From the NCBI GenBank assembly GCA_016293065.1, contig JAEDEY010000032.1, positions 1 to 20,388 on the forward strand: 20,388 bases of DNA. The letters run 5' to 3'. Position 1 is the stretch's first letter. Every line of letters starts with the position of its first letter. Source of the DNA: Bacteroidales bacterium. Lineage in GTDB: Bacteria > Bacteroidota > Bacteroidia > Bacteroidales > UBA3663. The notes beneath the pieces were generated by a model. That model was not told where the DNA came from and made no database searches. It was given only the letters and a program-made list of their open reading frames with translations. The position numbers and the translations under genes are program-made. Positions 1 to 7,992 of this stretch are shown here, piece by piece.

Positions 1-32
1 ACAACTGCCACAAGGCTGGTTTCTTCTGCCAT
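1..32 (-). CDS. Start of an unidentified gene, cut by the window edge
   Basis: An ATG on the minus strand lies 8 nt beyond the stop codon of the LytTR gene and opens a frame that runs off the window with no stop. Only about ten codons are visible, reading MAEETSLVAVV. The short gap and shared strand suggest co-transcription with the LytTR gene. A purine-rich GAGAA stretch sits 6-10 nt before the ATG, but this is weak support because Bacteroidetes rarely use strong Shine-Dalgarno sites. No signal peptide or family can be recognised from so few residues, and the frame could be spurious. Confidence 0.35.
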   Translation of the reverse strand, partial: MAEETSLVAV

Positions 33-40
33 AATTATTC

Positions 41-970
41 TCATTTATTGTTTTTTACTTCTTTTTTCATTCGCTGTTTTATCTCGTCGATATATGTACG
101 CGACACAGGAATCTGCTTGTCGCAACCAAAGACATCGAGCTGGTAGCCTCCTGAAACTCGCGGAGAGATTGAGACCACGAAATTGAGGTTGACGATGAAG
201 GCTCGGTGGCACGACATCAGGCATTCGACTTCCGAAAGTGATTCGCGAAGCTGCTTAAGCGTGATGCGCATTGTCTTATGCTCCATCGTGCCTTCCTGCA
301 TATAGCAGATGTCGGCATAGTTGGACATTGACTCGACATAGACAATGTTCTGCGGGTCGATCTCGAGAATATCGTTGTGGTAATTACCCTTGATACAGCA
401 AATAGCAGCTGGCAGAGACTCTGCCGGCTGTTCTTCGTTTTGTGTTGCCACCGCCTCCTGACGTTCTTCGAGCAGCTTGTTGAGCGCACGTAGTTCGCTG
501 AGTTCGTCCTTGAGTTTGCCATTACTCGCTCTGTAGATTGCCCAGATATAGATGAAAAATGCCACAAACATCACCTGGGCAGTCATATTGAGATAAGGAC
601 GAAGCGTGAAGCCTTCTGGACCGATCCAACCATTGAAGATATCGTCGAAATAAAACCAGCCGCAGAAGCACAGCAAGGATGCAGACACGAGACACGAATT
701 GATGACGTAAGAAGGCGCGAGAACTACGGCTAAACGCCAGATGCTCGATGACTCTTTCCTTTTGGCATTGCCTGTTGAACTGAGGCGTGGACACACCCAT
801 AGGAAAAAACATTCCGACAGGAACAGGCACAAAAAGACACAGGCACACTCACCAAGGATGAATGGTATGCGCTGGGATCCGAGTTGGTCAATGCCGAAAG
901 GCTGGAGCAAGGCAAGGATAATCAACGAACCAATGCCGCCATACACAGGAGAATAAAGGATTTGCTTCAT
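41..970 (-). CDS. Membrane-anchored LytTR-family DNA-binding regulator
   Basis: This is a 309-residue protein. The N-terminal half has about four hydrophobic membrane segments (residues roughly 10-27, 38-60, 78-105 and 127-147), then a charged, probably coiled-coil linker (about 150-178). The C-terminal LytTR DNA-binding domain spans about 195-302 and shows hallmark motifs: IVYVES at 209-214, HRAFIVN at 255-261 and IPVSR at 287-291. There is no response-receiver domain, so it is a one-component membrane regulator rather than a classical two-component partner. LytTR domains bind pairs of short direct repeats upstream of target promoters. The ATG at 970 is preceded by a good promoter ending 18 nt before it. 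The divergent outer-membrane barrel gene is the obvious candidate target, which is inference from arrangement only. Confidence 0.9.
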   Translation of the reverse strand: MKQILYSPVYGGIGSLIILALLQPFGIDQLGSQRIPFILGECACVFLCLFLSECFFLWVCPRLSSTGNAKRKESSSIWRLAVVLAPSYVINSCLVSASLLCFCGWFYFDDIFNGWIGPEGFTLRPYLNMTAQVMFVAFFIYIWAIYRASNGKLKDELSELRALNKLLEERQEAVATQNEEQPAESLPAAICCIKGNYHNDILEIDPQNIVYVESMSNYADICYMQEGTMEHKTMRITLKQLRESLSEVECLMSCHRAFIVNLNFVVSISPRVSGGYQLDVFGCDKQIPVSRTYIDEIKQRMKKEVKNNK

Positions 971-987
971 AGACCATTAATTGATGC

Positions 988-1019
988 GCAAAGGTAAGCA
1001 GACATATTGAGTTTTGCAA
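988..1019 (-). promoter_or_regulatory. Predicted Bacteroidetes promoter of the LytTR gene
   Basis: Read on the minus strand, TTGC (1016-1019) is followed by 19 nt and then TACCTTTG (989-996), matching the Bacteroidetes -33 TTG and -7 TAnnTTTG pattern. It lies just upstream of the LytTR ATG, leaving a very short 5' leader. Confidence 0.65.
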
Positions 1020-1109
1020 GATTTTCTATTGTTATTCGTCACTATTATGCCCCAAACATCCCTAAACCTTGTATTCGGCACCTAAAAGCAGGTTGTCTGT
1101 CACTCAGTA

Positions 1110-1140
1110 TTGCATAATTTTGTTATGTATAATAACTTTG
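1110..1140 (+). promoter_or_regulatory. Predicted promoter of the outer-membrane barrel gene
   Basis: TTGC at 1110-1113 is separated by 19 nt from TAACTTTG at 1133-1140, fitting the Bacteroidetes -33/-7 consensus. The leader to the ATG at 1205 is about 60 nt and A-rich. The promoter is divergent from that of the LytTR gene, with about 90 bp between the two -33 boxes, enough room for a shared operator. Confidence 0.65.
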
Positions 1141-1204
1141 CAGCAGACAAAACCGATATGGGCTAGAGAAAACAAATTAACAATAATAAATAACAAAGAG
1201 AAAA

Positions 1205-3406
1205 ATGAAAAAGCTGATTTTTGGAATGATGATGCTTGCGAGTGCTGCAACAGCAACTGCACAGGATGGCAAGCTGAAAGTAGTAAAAGACACAACACAG
1301 AGCATGACCAAGGTGGCTCAGGCTCTCGACAATGTGGAAGTGGTGACCAGAGTGGAGAAGACAAAGATGAATGGTGACGTGCTCGTGACCCGACTGGTGG
1401 GCACTCCGCTCGCTAACGCCGGCTCGGCAGCCGATGCTCTTGCACGTGTGCCTGGGCTCATGCGTCGAAATGGCAGTATTGAGGTGATTGGAAAGGGCTC
1501 TCCTATATATTATATCAATGGAAGGAAGGTCAATGACATCAGCGAACTCCAGCGTCTGTCGAGTCAGGAAATCAAGGAGGTGGAGGTGATCAACACCCCT
1601 GGAGCACAGTATGACGCACAGGTCAATGCCGTGGTGAGAATAAAGACTGTGAAACGTCGCGGAAAGGGACTTGGCGGCAGCCTTGATGCCAACGACTACT
1701 ACGGATTGCGCTTCGGTGACAACCGCCTCAACGGCACACTCAACCTCAACTATCGACAGAAGAGCGTAGAACTGTTTGGCAGCGTGACATTGAACGACCA
1801 CCGTCTCGAGCATTACAAGACCGACTTCAGCCAGAACACATACAGCAAGGCTAATATCGAGCAGATTGGCAAGTCAGACCTCGGACAGCACTACAAGGGT
1901 CTGCAATACAGCCTCGGTGCCGACTGGCAGATTGCCGACAACCATTCGGCAGGATTCAGGGTTGAGCGCAATGACAATCTGCACGGACGCAACTCTTATC
2001 AGATGGATGCTGAAATTTTTAGCCGTACGCGCACTCTGATCGAACAACTCTCGTCGCACACTCTGACTATGGAGGATGGCGTTGACAGCTGGTCAACCAA
2101 CGCCTACTATCAGGGACAGATAGGCAAGATGGAGATGAACCTCAATGCCGATTATTATCACACCGACGACGAGAACCATGCCATGACGACAGAAAAGGCT
2201 CTTACGGGCAATCGCATGGTAGAGTCGAGGGGAAAATCAAGCAATGACCTCTATGCTACCAAGGTGGTTTTCTCCTATCCTTTGGGCAGAGGCAAGCTGC
2301 AGGCTGGTGCGGAAGTCGATATAGTGAAACGCGACAACGAATACTCCATCGACCAGGAGCAGATTGCCGACGACAAGTCGAAGGTCAACGAGAACACCTA
2401 TGCAGTCTTTGTCGAATATGGCACTATGACTCCCTATGGAATGCTCAACCTCGGCTTGAGATATGAGCATGTCGATTTCGAGTTCAAGAATCTCTTTGAC
2501 GCATCGCAGAACATCAACCGTGGACAAGACCGCCTCTACCCTACCGTGAGCTTCGGCACACAGATCAAGGAGGTGCAGGCTTCGCTCTCATATTCGGTCA
2601 AGACCCGTCGTCCGAACTATCGCTTACTGCGAAGCAACATCGAGTACAACAACCGCTACACGCTCTCGACAGGCAATCCGAAGCTGAAGAACGAAATCAA
2701 CAATCAGGCTGCCATCAACATGCGCTGGCGCTTCCTTTCGATGTCGGTCAACTACCAGAACCAGCAGAACGGCATCTACGACTGGACGCACCCTTATGGT
2801 GAAGACGGAACAGTGATGTTCGACTGGGTGAATTTCGACAAGCCTATCCACAGCCTCGGCACCTTTGTCAATGTCACCAACACCTGGGGACACTGGACTC
2901 CAAGCTATACAGTGGGCTTGCAGAAGCAGTGGCTCAGCTTCGACCTTGATGACCCACGCGAGACGAGCGGCAAGCGTACGGTGAAGTACAACAAGCCTAT
3001 GTATATCGTCAATGCCTACAACGCATGGCGCTTGCCTTCACGACGCGACGACGGCTTCGGGGCTTGGCAGTTTGAACTCAACTCGGAGTTTTTGTCGGAT
3101 TTCCATTGGGGAAATGCCGAAGTGACCAACTGCTATTGGAATCTCTCGTGCGCCATCCAGAAATCATGGCTCGAAAACGATGCCCTCTCGGTGCGTCTCG
3201 CCGTCAACGACATCTTCGGAAAGGCTCATCACAATGTTCGCATTGACCTCGGAAACTATGTCATGAGCCAGACTCACATCAATGGCGTAGAGCGTTCGAT
3301 CTATGACCCACAGACCATCTCGCTCACATTACGATATAAGTTCAACGCAACCAAGAGCAAGTACCGTGGTACAGGTGCCGGAAACGAAATCAAGTCAAGA
3401 ATGTAA
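1205..3406 (+). CDS. Outer-membrane beta-barrel protein with TonB-receptor-like plug (OMP_b-brl_3 type)
   Basis: This 733-residue protein begins with a signal peptide (residues 1-19, ending ATATA before Gln20). A plug-like domain follows at about 45-148, including ALARVPGL at 78-85, YYINGRKV at 102-109 and EVEVINTPGAQYDA at 125-138. The rest is a long barrel rich in alternating aromatic and polar strands. The plug starts almost directly after the signal peptide, so the carboxypeptidase-like N-terminal domain seen in SusC and many relatives is absent. The tail reads KYRGTGAGNE, which I recall as typical of the Bacteroidetes outer_membrane_beta-barrel family 3. It is not a SusC: it is shorter and has no SusD neighbour. 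The transported substrate, if any, is unknown. Its position opposite a membrane LytTR regulator suggests regulation by that protein. Confidence 0.85.
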   Translation: MKKLIFGMMMLASAATATAQDGKLKVVKDTTQSMTKVAQALDNVEVVTRVEKTKMNGDVLVTRLVGTPLANAGSAADALARVPGLMRRNGSIEVIGKGSPIYYINGRKVNDISELQRLSSQEIKEVEVINTPGAQYDAQVNAVVRIKTVKRRGKGLGGSLDANDYYGLRFGDNRLNGTLNLNYRQKSVELFGSVTLNDHRLEHYKTDFSQNTYSKANIEQIGKSDLGQHYKGLQYSLGADWQIADNHSAGFRVERNDNLHGRNSYQMDAEIFSRTRTLIEQLSSHTLTMEDGVDSWSTNAYYQGQIGKMEMNLNADYYHTDDENHAMTTEKALTGNRMVESRGKSSNDLYATKVVFSYPLGRGKLQAGAEVDIVKRDNEYSIDQEQIADDKSKVNENTYAVFVEYGTMTPYGMLNLGLRYEHVDFEFKNLFDASQNINRGQDRLYPTVSFGTQIKEVQASLSYSVKTRRPNYRLLRSNIEYNNRYTLSTGNPKLKNEINNQAAINMRWRFLSMSVNYQNQQNGIYDWTHPYGEDGTVMFDWVNFDKPIHSLGTFVNVTNTWGHWTPSYTVGLQKQWLSFDLDDPRETSGKRTVKYNKPMYIVNAYNAWRLPSRRDDGFGAWQFELNSEFLSDFHWGNAEVTNCYWNLSCAIQKSWLENDALSVRLAVNDIFGKAHHNVRIDLGNYVMSQTHINGVERSIYDPQTISLTLRYKFNATKSKYRGTGAGNEIKSRM

Positions 3407-3620
3407 CGCAAAATTCTTGAAACAATAATCACATGCATCAACTTGTTTGAATAGTCAAATCAAAAGAGTTGATGCATTATTTGTATAACAGACATGAATA
3501 GCGTATAATATAACTGAGCAGAAAATTATGAATAATCATAAGAGAAATAGCTTTTTTCTCAAAATAAATGGGTTCCATATATACTATTTTGCCTTTTTAT
3601 TACACTAAATCTGGCATAAT
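3407..3620. other. Gene-free spacer with several small palindromes
   Basis: There is no credible open reading frame here. Besides the large nested inverted repeat at 3433-3477, two smaller palindromes are visible: TTATGA/TCATAA around a 4-nt loop (3526-3541), and GAGAAA/TTTCTC around a 7-nt loop (3542-3560). The region is strongly AT-rich compared with the flanking genes. The palindromes could be operators or weak terminator elements for the barrel gene. Nothing here resembles a known riboswitch or a structured RNA I recognise. Confidence 0.5.
3433..3477 (+). terminator. Nested inverted repeat, probable terminator of the barrel gene
   Basis: An 11-bp perfect inverted repeat, ATGCATCAACT (3433-3443) and AGTTGATGCAT (3467-3477), encloses a second small hairpin, TTTGA-ATAG-TCAAA (3446-3459). 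It begins 27 nt after the barrel gene stop and is followed by an AT-rich but not T-only stretch. It fits a transcription end or mRNA-stabilising hairpin. The missing T-run makes a simple intrinsic terminator uncertain. Confidence 0.5.
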
Positions 3621-3652
3621 TTTGGACAAAAGGGAATTTATTTATAAATTTG
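3621..3652 (+). promoter_or_regulatory. Predicted promoter of the glycan-degradation operon
   Basis: TTTG at 3621-3624, a 20-nt spacer and TAAATTTG at 3645-3652 match the Bacteroidetes -33/-7 consensus. The leader to the ATG at 3716 is about 60 nt. I saw no further consensus promoter in the short gaps before the next five genes, so this one could drive the whole block. Confidence 0.6.
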
Positions 3653-3715
3653 TGCATCAAAACATACAAAATTTCTAGATTCCAAAACAACAACTCAAAA
3701 ACATTCTTTTCACAC

Positions 3716-5212
3716 ATGAGAAAGATACTTTGTATTATCGCACTATCATTGGTGGCACTGACCGCCTACCCACTGGATTTGCCAGAGATCTTTGGCGACA
3801 ATATGATGTTGCAGCAGAAGACCAATGCCAAAATGTGGGGTTGGTCACAGGGTGGCTCGACAGTCACCATCACTACATCATGGAACAACAAGTCTTATAC
3901 TGTCAAAGCCGACAAGAAAACAGGGCGATGGGAAGTAAAAATGCAGACCCCCGAAGCCTCGTACAAGACATTCAGTATCACGGTAAAGGGTGATGGCAAG
4001 ACAGTGACCATAAGCAATGTGCTAATCGGTGAAGTGTGGTTCTGCTCAGGACAGTCGAACATGGAGATCTCGCTCGGAGGATTCTGGAACTGCCCTATCG
4101 AAGGTTCGAACGAAGCCATTGCCACCTCTGGCAAATACAAACATGCCATACGCTTTGTGACAATCCCAAAGGCCGACGCACTGGAGCCACAAGACAAGGT
4201 AAAAGGCAAGTGGGAGACCTGCGAGCCAGCCAATGCGCCTCGATTCAGTGCTGTGGGTTACTTCTTTGCCCGTACCCTTAACGATATGCTTGACGTGCCT
4301 GTTGGCATCATCAACTGTTCGTGGGGCGGCAGCTGTGTGGAAGGATGGTTGCCAAAAGAGATTCTTGAGACCTATCCTGACGGGCTCACTCCTATTGACG
4401 ATACTGATTACCACCGTAAGATGGTGATGTACAACGGAATGTTGCATCCGCTGATGGGCTATACCATCAAGGGGTTCTTGTGGAACCAGGGAGAGAGCAA
4501 CGTCGGACGAGAGAAAGAATATTTCGAGCGTTTTCAGACCATGGCAAAGCTGTGGCGCAACGGATGGAACCAGCCTGGCGACAAACTGCCTATCTATACC
4601 GTAGAACTGCCAGGATGGCGCTATAGTGGCGTTAACGAGACAGAAGCAGCCCTGTTCCGTGAGGTTCAGCATAAGATTGCTCACAGTCTGGCGAACAGCG
4701 GTTGCGTGTGCACCAGCGACCTCGTATATGAGTGGGAATGGGATCAGATACATGCCACCAAGAAATACGAGATCGGACAGCGCTTGGCATATCTGGCTGC
4801 GACTCGCGATTATGGCATAAGCGGCGTATGGGCAGAGAATCCTGAATTTGAGAAAATGGAGGAGGTCGAAGCCAGCGAATGGGACAAGGCTGTCATTGCC
4901 GGAACTCCTGTCGCTGCCAATCCTAACGACAAGGGAAAGGTCACACTGCTTTATTTTACCAATGCTTTAGACGGCTTCGACCGAATGCAAGACATTGAGG
5001 GATTTGAGGCAGCAGGCGACGACGGCATATTCCACCCTGCTATAGTATGGTCGTCAAACAACGACACTCGTCCTCTGCTCAAGATGGTTTGTCCAGAGGT
5101 TCCTGAGATCAAGCATGTACGCTACTGCTTCAAGAACTTCGTGATTGGCAAGCTGCATAACTCGCGTCAGTTGCCTGTAGTACCATTCAGAACAGACAGT
5201 TTTGAGAAATAA
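3716..5212 (+). CDS. Secreted SGNH carbohydrate acetylesterase (sialate O-acetylesterase / SASA family)
   Basis: This is a 498-residue protein with a signal peptide at residues 1 to about 18. An N-terminal beta-sandwich region (about 20-100) precedes an SGNH hydrolase domain. Block I is GQSNM with catalytic Ser114, block II is the SWGGS segment, and NQGESN (257-262) is the oxyanion-side block. DQIH (343-346) supplies the catalytic His346. The family is often annotated as sialate 9-O-acetylesterase, but in Bacteroidetes many members deacetylate plant hemicelluloses. Here it precedes a mannanase by 54 nt, so acetylated mannan or glucomannan is the more likely substrate (inference). The ATG at 3716 is chosen because it begins the signal peptide. 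An in-frame TTG at 3650 lies inside the promoter -7 box and cannot plausibly be the start. Confidence 0.87.
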   Translation: MRKILCIIALSLVALTAYPLDLPEIFGDNMMLQQKTNAKMWGWSQGGSTVTITTSWNNKSYTVKADKKTGRWEVKMQTPEASYKTFSITVKGDGKTVTISNVLIGEVWFCSGQSNMEISLGGFWNCPIEGSNEAIATSGKYKHAIRFVTIPKADALEPQDKVKGKWETCEPANAPRFSAVGYFFARTLNDMLDVPVGIINCSWGGSCVEGWLPKEILETYPDGLTPIDDTDYHRKMVMYNGMLHPLMGYTIKGFLWNQGESNVGREKEYFERFQTMAKLWRNGWNQPGDKLPIYTVELPGWRYSGVNETEAALFREVQHKIAHSLANSGCVCTSDLVYEWEWDQIHATKKYEIGQRLAYLAATRDYGISGVWAENPEFEKMEEVEASEWDKAVIAGTPVAANPNDKGKVTLLYFTNALDGFDRMQDIEGFEAAGDDGIFHPAIVWSSNNDTRPLLKMVCPEVPEIKHVRYCFKNFVIGKLHNSRQLPVVPFRTDSFEK

Positions 5213-5266
5213 CAGGTTTTGTATCTATGAAGAAGTGAACAAAAACACATCAAAATAAAGCAAATT

Positions 5267-6619
5267 ATGAATAAGAAAGTTTTAGGACTTATAATTTTAG
5301 TTATAGCCTGCATCATCGGCATAGCCGTCAACATGCACAAAAAACAAGATACCATGGAACAAAACACAACGCCACAGTATGTGACAGTCAAGGACGGTCA
5401 TTTCTATATCGGCGATAAGGAATATCGTTATGTGGGCACCAACTTCTGGTATGGTGCAATACTGGCAAGCGAGGGCATGGGCGGAAACCGAGAGAGACTC
5501 AAGAAGGAACTTGACCTCATGCAGGAAATCGGAATCACCAATATCCGCGTGCTGGTGGGTGGTGACGGTACAGGTGAACATGAATATCAAATCAAGCCAA
5601 CATTGCAGTTGGCTCCTGGAGTATATAATGACACTATACTGCGCGGACTCGACTATCTGATGGCAGATCTCGAACAACGAAACATGAAGGCTGTTCTGTA
5701 TATCAACAATGCCTGGGAATGGAGCGGCGGCTTTGGCGTATATCTCGACTGGGCTGGCATGGGCAAGCCTGCTACACCAAAGGAATGGGTAGAATATCAG
5801 GCATATCACAGTCAGTTTACCAAGAATGAAAAAGCCAAGAAATTAGCAGCCGACCACACTCGCTTCATTGTTTCGCGCACCAACACTGTGACAGGCAAGC
5901 CTTATTCCGAGAGCCCTGCCCTCATGGCATGGGAACTTGCCAACGAGCCGCGAGCCTTTGCCACCGACGACGAGACCAAGGCTGCCTTCGCACAATGGAT
6001 TCAGGAACAGGCTCAGCTCATAAAAAGCATTGACCCTAACCACCTCGTGACAACAGGAAGCGAAGGCAAGAATGGCTGTGAGGGTGACATGGATCTGTTT
6101 GAGAAGATTCACGCCTTCCCGGAAATCGACTATGCCTGTATCCACGTATGGCCATTCAACTGGGCTTGGCTCGGCAAATATGTCTCGACAACAACCGAGG
6201 CAATAGAGGTGAATGGCAAGGAATCGGTTATTACTCAGGTCGAGAATGCCTGCAACAATACAGCCGACTACATCGAGGAGGCTTATGCACGCATGGCTCC
6301 GCTTGGCAAGCCTATGGTGCTCGAAGAGTTCGGTTATCCTCGCGACAACTATGGCCTCGAAGCAGGCAGTCCGACCACAGGACGAGATGCTTACTATGCT
6401 TATGTCTTCAAGATCATACGCGACAGCGGAAAGATTGCAGGTTGTAACTTCTGGAGCTGGGGAGGACTTGCTGAAGTGAAGCACCCTAACTGGCAGCAAT
6501 GGGACGACTATACAGGCGATCCTGCTCAGGAGGAACAAGGTCTGAACTCAGTCTTTGCAAAAGACGAATCGACAATGAACATCATCCGCGAGATTGCAAC
6601 AGCCATCAACAACAAATAA
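5267..6619 (+). CDS. GH5 endo-beta-1,4-mannanase (GH5_7-like), exported and probably anchored
   Basis: This 450-residue enzyme hydrolyses internal beta-1,4 links in mannan or glucomannan. After a hydrophobic N-terminus (5-22), the TIM-barrel catalytic domain runs from about 37 to 447. Visible GH5 signatures are Arg94 in NIRVLVG, the acid/base Glu227 in WELANEPR (222-229), His293 in CIHVW, the nucleophile Glu354 in LEEFGYPRD (352-360) and the aromatic NFWSWGG motif (394-400). The LVIAC segment ending at Cys15 resembles a lipobox, but the hydrophobic run continues beyond it, so it may be a lipoprotein or may keep an uncleaved anchor. It sits between two acetylesterases, 15 nt before the CE7 gene, as expected for a cluster handling acetylated glucomannan. 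Subfamily 7 is assigned from the overall pattern and was not searched. Confidence 0.88.
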   Translation: MNKKVLGLIILVIACIIGIAVNMHKKQDTMEQNTTPQYVTVKDGHFYIGDKEYRYVGTNFWYGAILASEGMGGNRERLKKELDLMQEIGITNIRVLVGGDGTGEHEYQIKPTLQLAPGVYNDTILRGLDYLMADLEQRNMKAVLYINNAWEWSGGFGVYLDWAGMGKPATPKEWVEYQAYHSQFTKNEKAKKLAADHTRFIVSRTNTVTGKPYSESPALMAWELANEPRAFATDDETKAAFAQWIQEQAQLIKSIDPNHLVTTGSEGKNGCEGDMDLFEKIHAFPEIDYACIHVWPFNWAWLGKYVSTTTEAIEVNGKESVITQVENACNNTADYIEEAYARMAPLGKPMVLEEFGYPRDNYGLEAGSPTTGRDAYYAYVFKIIRDSGKIAGCNFWSWGGLAEVKHPNWQQWDDYTGDPAQEEQGLNSVFAKDESTMNIIREIATAINNK

Positions 6620-6634
6620 CATTATTCGACAGAA

Positions 6635-7927
6635 ATGAAACGCTTTATTATTGGCATCATACTGCTTGCTAATATCTGCTTCGCCCAGGCTCAGCTCAAG
6701 CTCTCGGTCCAGCAAAACGAGAAATGGGTGTGGTATGCTCCTGAAACTCCAGAGATACAAATAGTGGTAAAGGACTCTTTGCTCAAGGCATTCGCCTCAG
6801 ACATATCACTCGTCATCACTACCGACACCAAGCAGCCAGTCTTCTCGGTCACACAGAACGTGAATGTCGCACAGGGTGACAGTGCTGTGCTCACCTATAA
6901 GCCGGCAATCAATACCCCGGGATTCTACCGTTGTGAGGTTTTTGCCAATGGCAAGAACATCGTAGATTTCCCATACGAGCAAAACTGGGGAACAGAACAC
7001 CACGACTTCTTCAACATTGCCTATGAGCCAGAGAATATCATCTCTCTTCCTGACTATCAAGCCGATTTCAAGGCTTTCTGGGACAAGGCACGCGCTGAAC
7101 TTGCCGAGGTAGAGCCAAATTACGAGATGACCGAACTCAAGGAGAAGAGTTCTAAGTTCAAGAAATTCTATCTCGTGAAGATGCAGTCGTTGGGTGGCGA
7201 TACCATCCAGCTCTATGTCACTATTCCAAAGAAGCCAAAGACAGCCAATAAGAAGTGTCCTGTACATATATATTATATGGGCTATAACAGTGGCGTGTGG
7301 GACATTGACACAAGTGACAATGAGTGGATCACCGTGCTCCTGAGCGTGCGTGGGCAGGCACTCAACAAGCCGACCAACAAATATGGAGACTGGATTCAGT
7401 ATGGCCTCGACAATCCGGAACACTACTATTACCGTGGTGCATATATGGACTGTGTGCGTGCCATCGATTTCGTTTGCACCCTGCCTCAGGCCGACAAAGA
7501 CCGCATCTATGCCGAGGGCGGAAGCCAGGGAGGAGCCTTCACGATGGCAGCAGCTTCGCTCGACACCCGACTGAGAGCAGTAGCTTGCTACATCACCTTC
7601 ATGAGCGACTTCCCCGATTATTTCAAGATCGTGAACTGGCCTGCAGATCCTATCTTTGCAAAGCAGCACGAACTTGGGATGAGCGATGAGCAGATGTACA
7701 GGACAATGTCGTATTTCGACATCAAGAACCTTGCACGATGGATTACCTGTCCTGTTTATCTCGGAGTGGGATTGCAAGACCCGACTTGCCCACCTCACAC
7801 CAACTTCTCAGGCTATAACCTCGTCAGCTCTCCAAAGAAATATATCATCTACCCTCACTACGGACATCATGTCGATTACAGCCATTGGAACGATGCCGTC
7901 ATCGATTGGTACAACGAGTGGAAATAA
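6635..7927 (+). CDS. Secreted CE7-family acetyl (xylan) esterase
   Basis: This is a 430-residue protein with a signal peptide (residues 1-19, AQA before Gln20). An N-terminal beta-rich domain (about 20-120) is extra relative to the ~320-residue single-domain CE7 enzymes. The alpha/beta-hydrolase domain follows from about 135. CE7 hallmarks are RGQ at 239-241, the nucleophile elbow GGSQGG with Ser297, Asp382 in GLQDP and His411 in YGHH. The CE7 family includes acetyl xylan esterases and cephalosporin C deacetylases, and it removes acetyl groups from short xylo- or manno-oligosaccharides. The usual His-Glu pair appears here as His411-His412. It lies 15 nt after the mannanase gene and is probably co-transcribed with it. 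The preferred sugar is not determinable from sequence. Confidence 0.88.
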   Translation: MKRFIIGIILLANICFAQAQLKLSVQQNEKWVWYAPETPEIQIVVKDSLLKAFASDISLVITTDTKQPVFSVTQNVNVAQGDSAVLTYKPAINTPGFYRCEVFANGKNIVDFPYEQNWGTEHHDFFNIAYEPENIISLPDYQADFKAFWDKARAELAEVEPNYEMTELKEKSSKFKKFYLVKMQSLGGDTIQLYVTIPKKPKTANKKCPVHIYYMGYNSGVWDIDTSDNEWITVLLSVRGQALNKPTNKYGDWIQYGLDNPEHYYYRGAYMDCVRAIDFVCTLPQADKDRIYAEGGSQGGAFTMAAASLDTRLRAVACYITFMSDFPDYFKIVNWPADPIFAKQHELGMSDEQMYRTMSYFDIKNLARWITCPVYLGVGLQDPTCPPHTNFSGYNLVSSPKKYIIYPHYGHHVDYSHWNDAVIDWYNEWK

Positions 7928-7992
7928 CCCGACATAAACCACATCTGTCAATATACTACCAATAGTATTTATTCAAACATCACAATAAAACA

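Noticed and set aside
1163..1813. 216-codon open frame antisense to the barrel gene
   Set aside because: The His/Cys-rich low-complexity translation is typical of an antisense shadow, and it runs across the promoter of the real gene.
1205..3406. SusC-type glycan importer
   Set aside because: It lacks the N-terminal carboxypeptidase-like domain, is shorter than SusC (about 1000 residues) and has no SusD beside it.
3650..3715. Longer version of the SGNH esterase starting at TTG 3650
   Set aside because: The TTG lies in the predicted -7 promoter box, and the added 22 residues are polar and precede a clear signal peptide that starts at ATG 3716.
3716..5212. Role in sialic acid metabolism
   Set aside because: The family name suggests it, but no sialidase, NanA or sialic acid gene is nearby, while mannan and glucan enzymes are.
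6806..7798. Long open frame (330 codons) antisense to the CE7 gene
   Set aside because: Its translation has no recognisable domain or signal, and the plus strand holds a well-conserved esterase. The openness follows from codon usage of the real gene.
7953..7968. ATACTA/TAGTAT hairpin before the phosphorylase gene
   Set aside because: The 6-bp AT-only stem with a 4-nt loop is too weak to claim as a terminator or operator.
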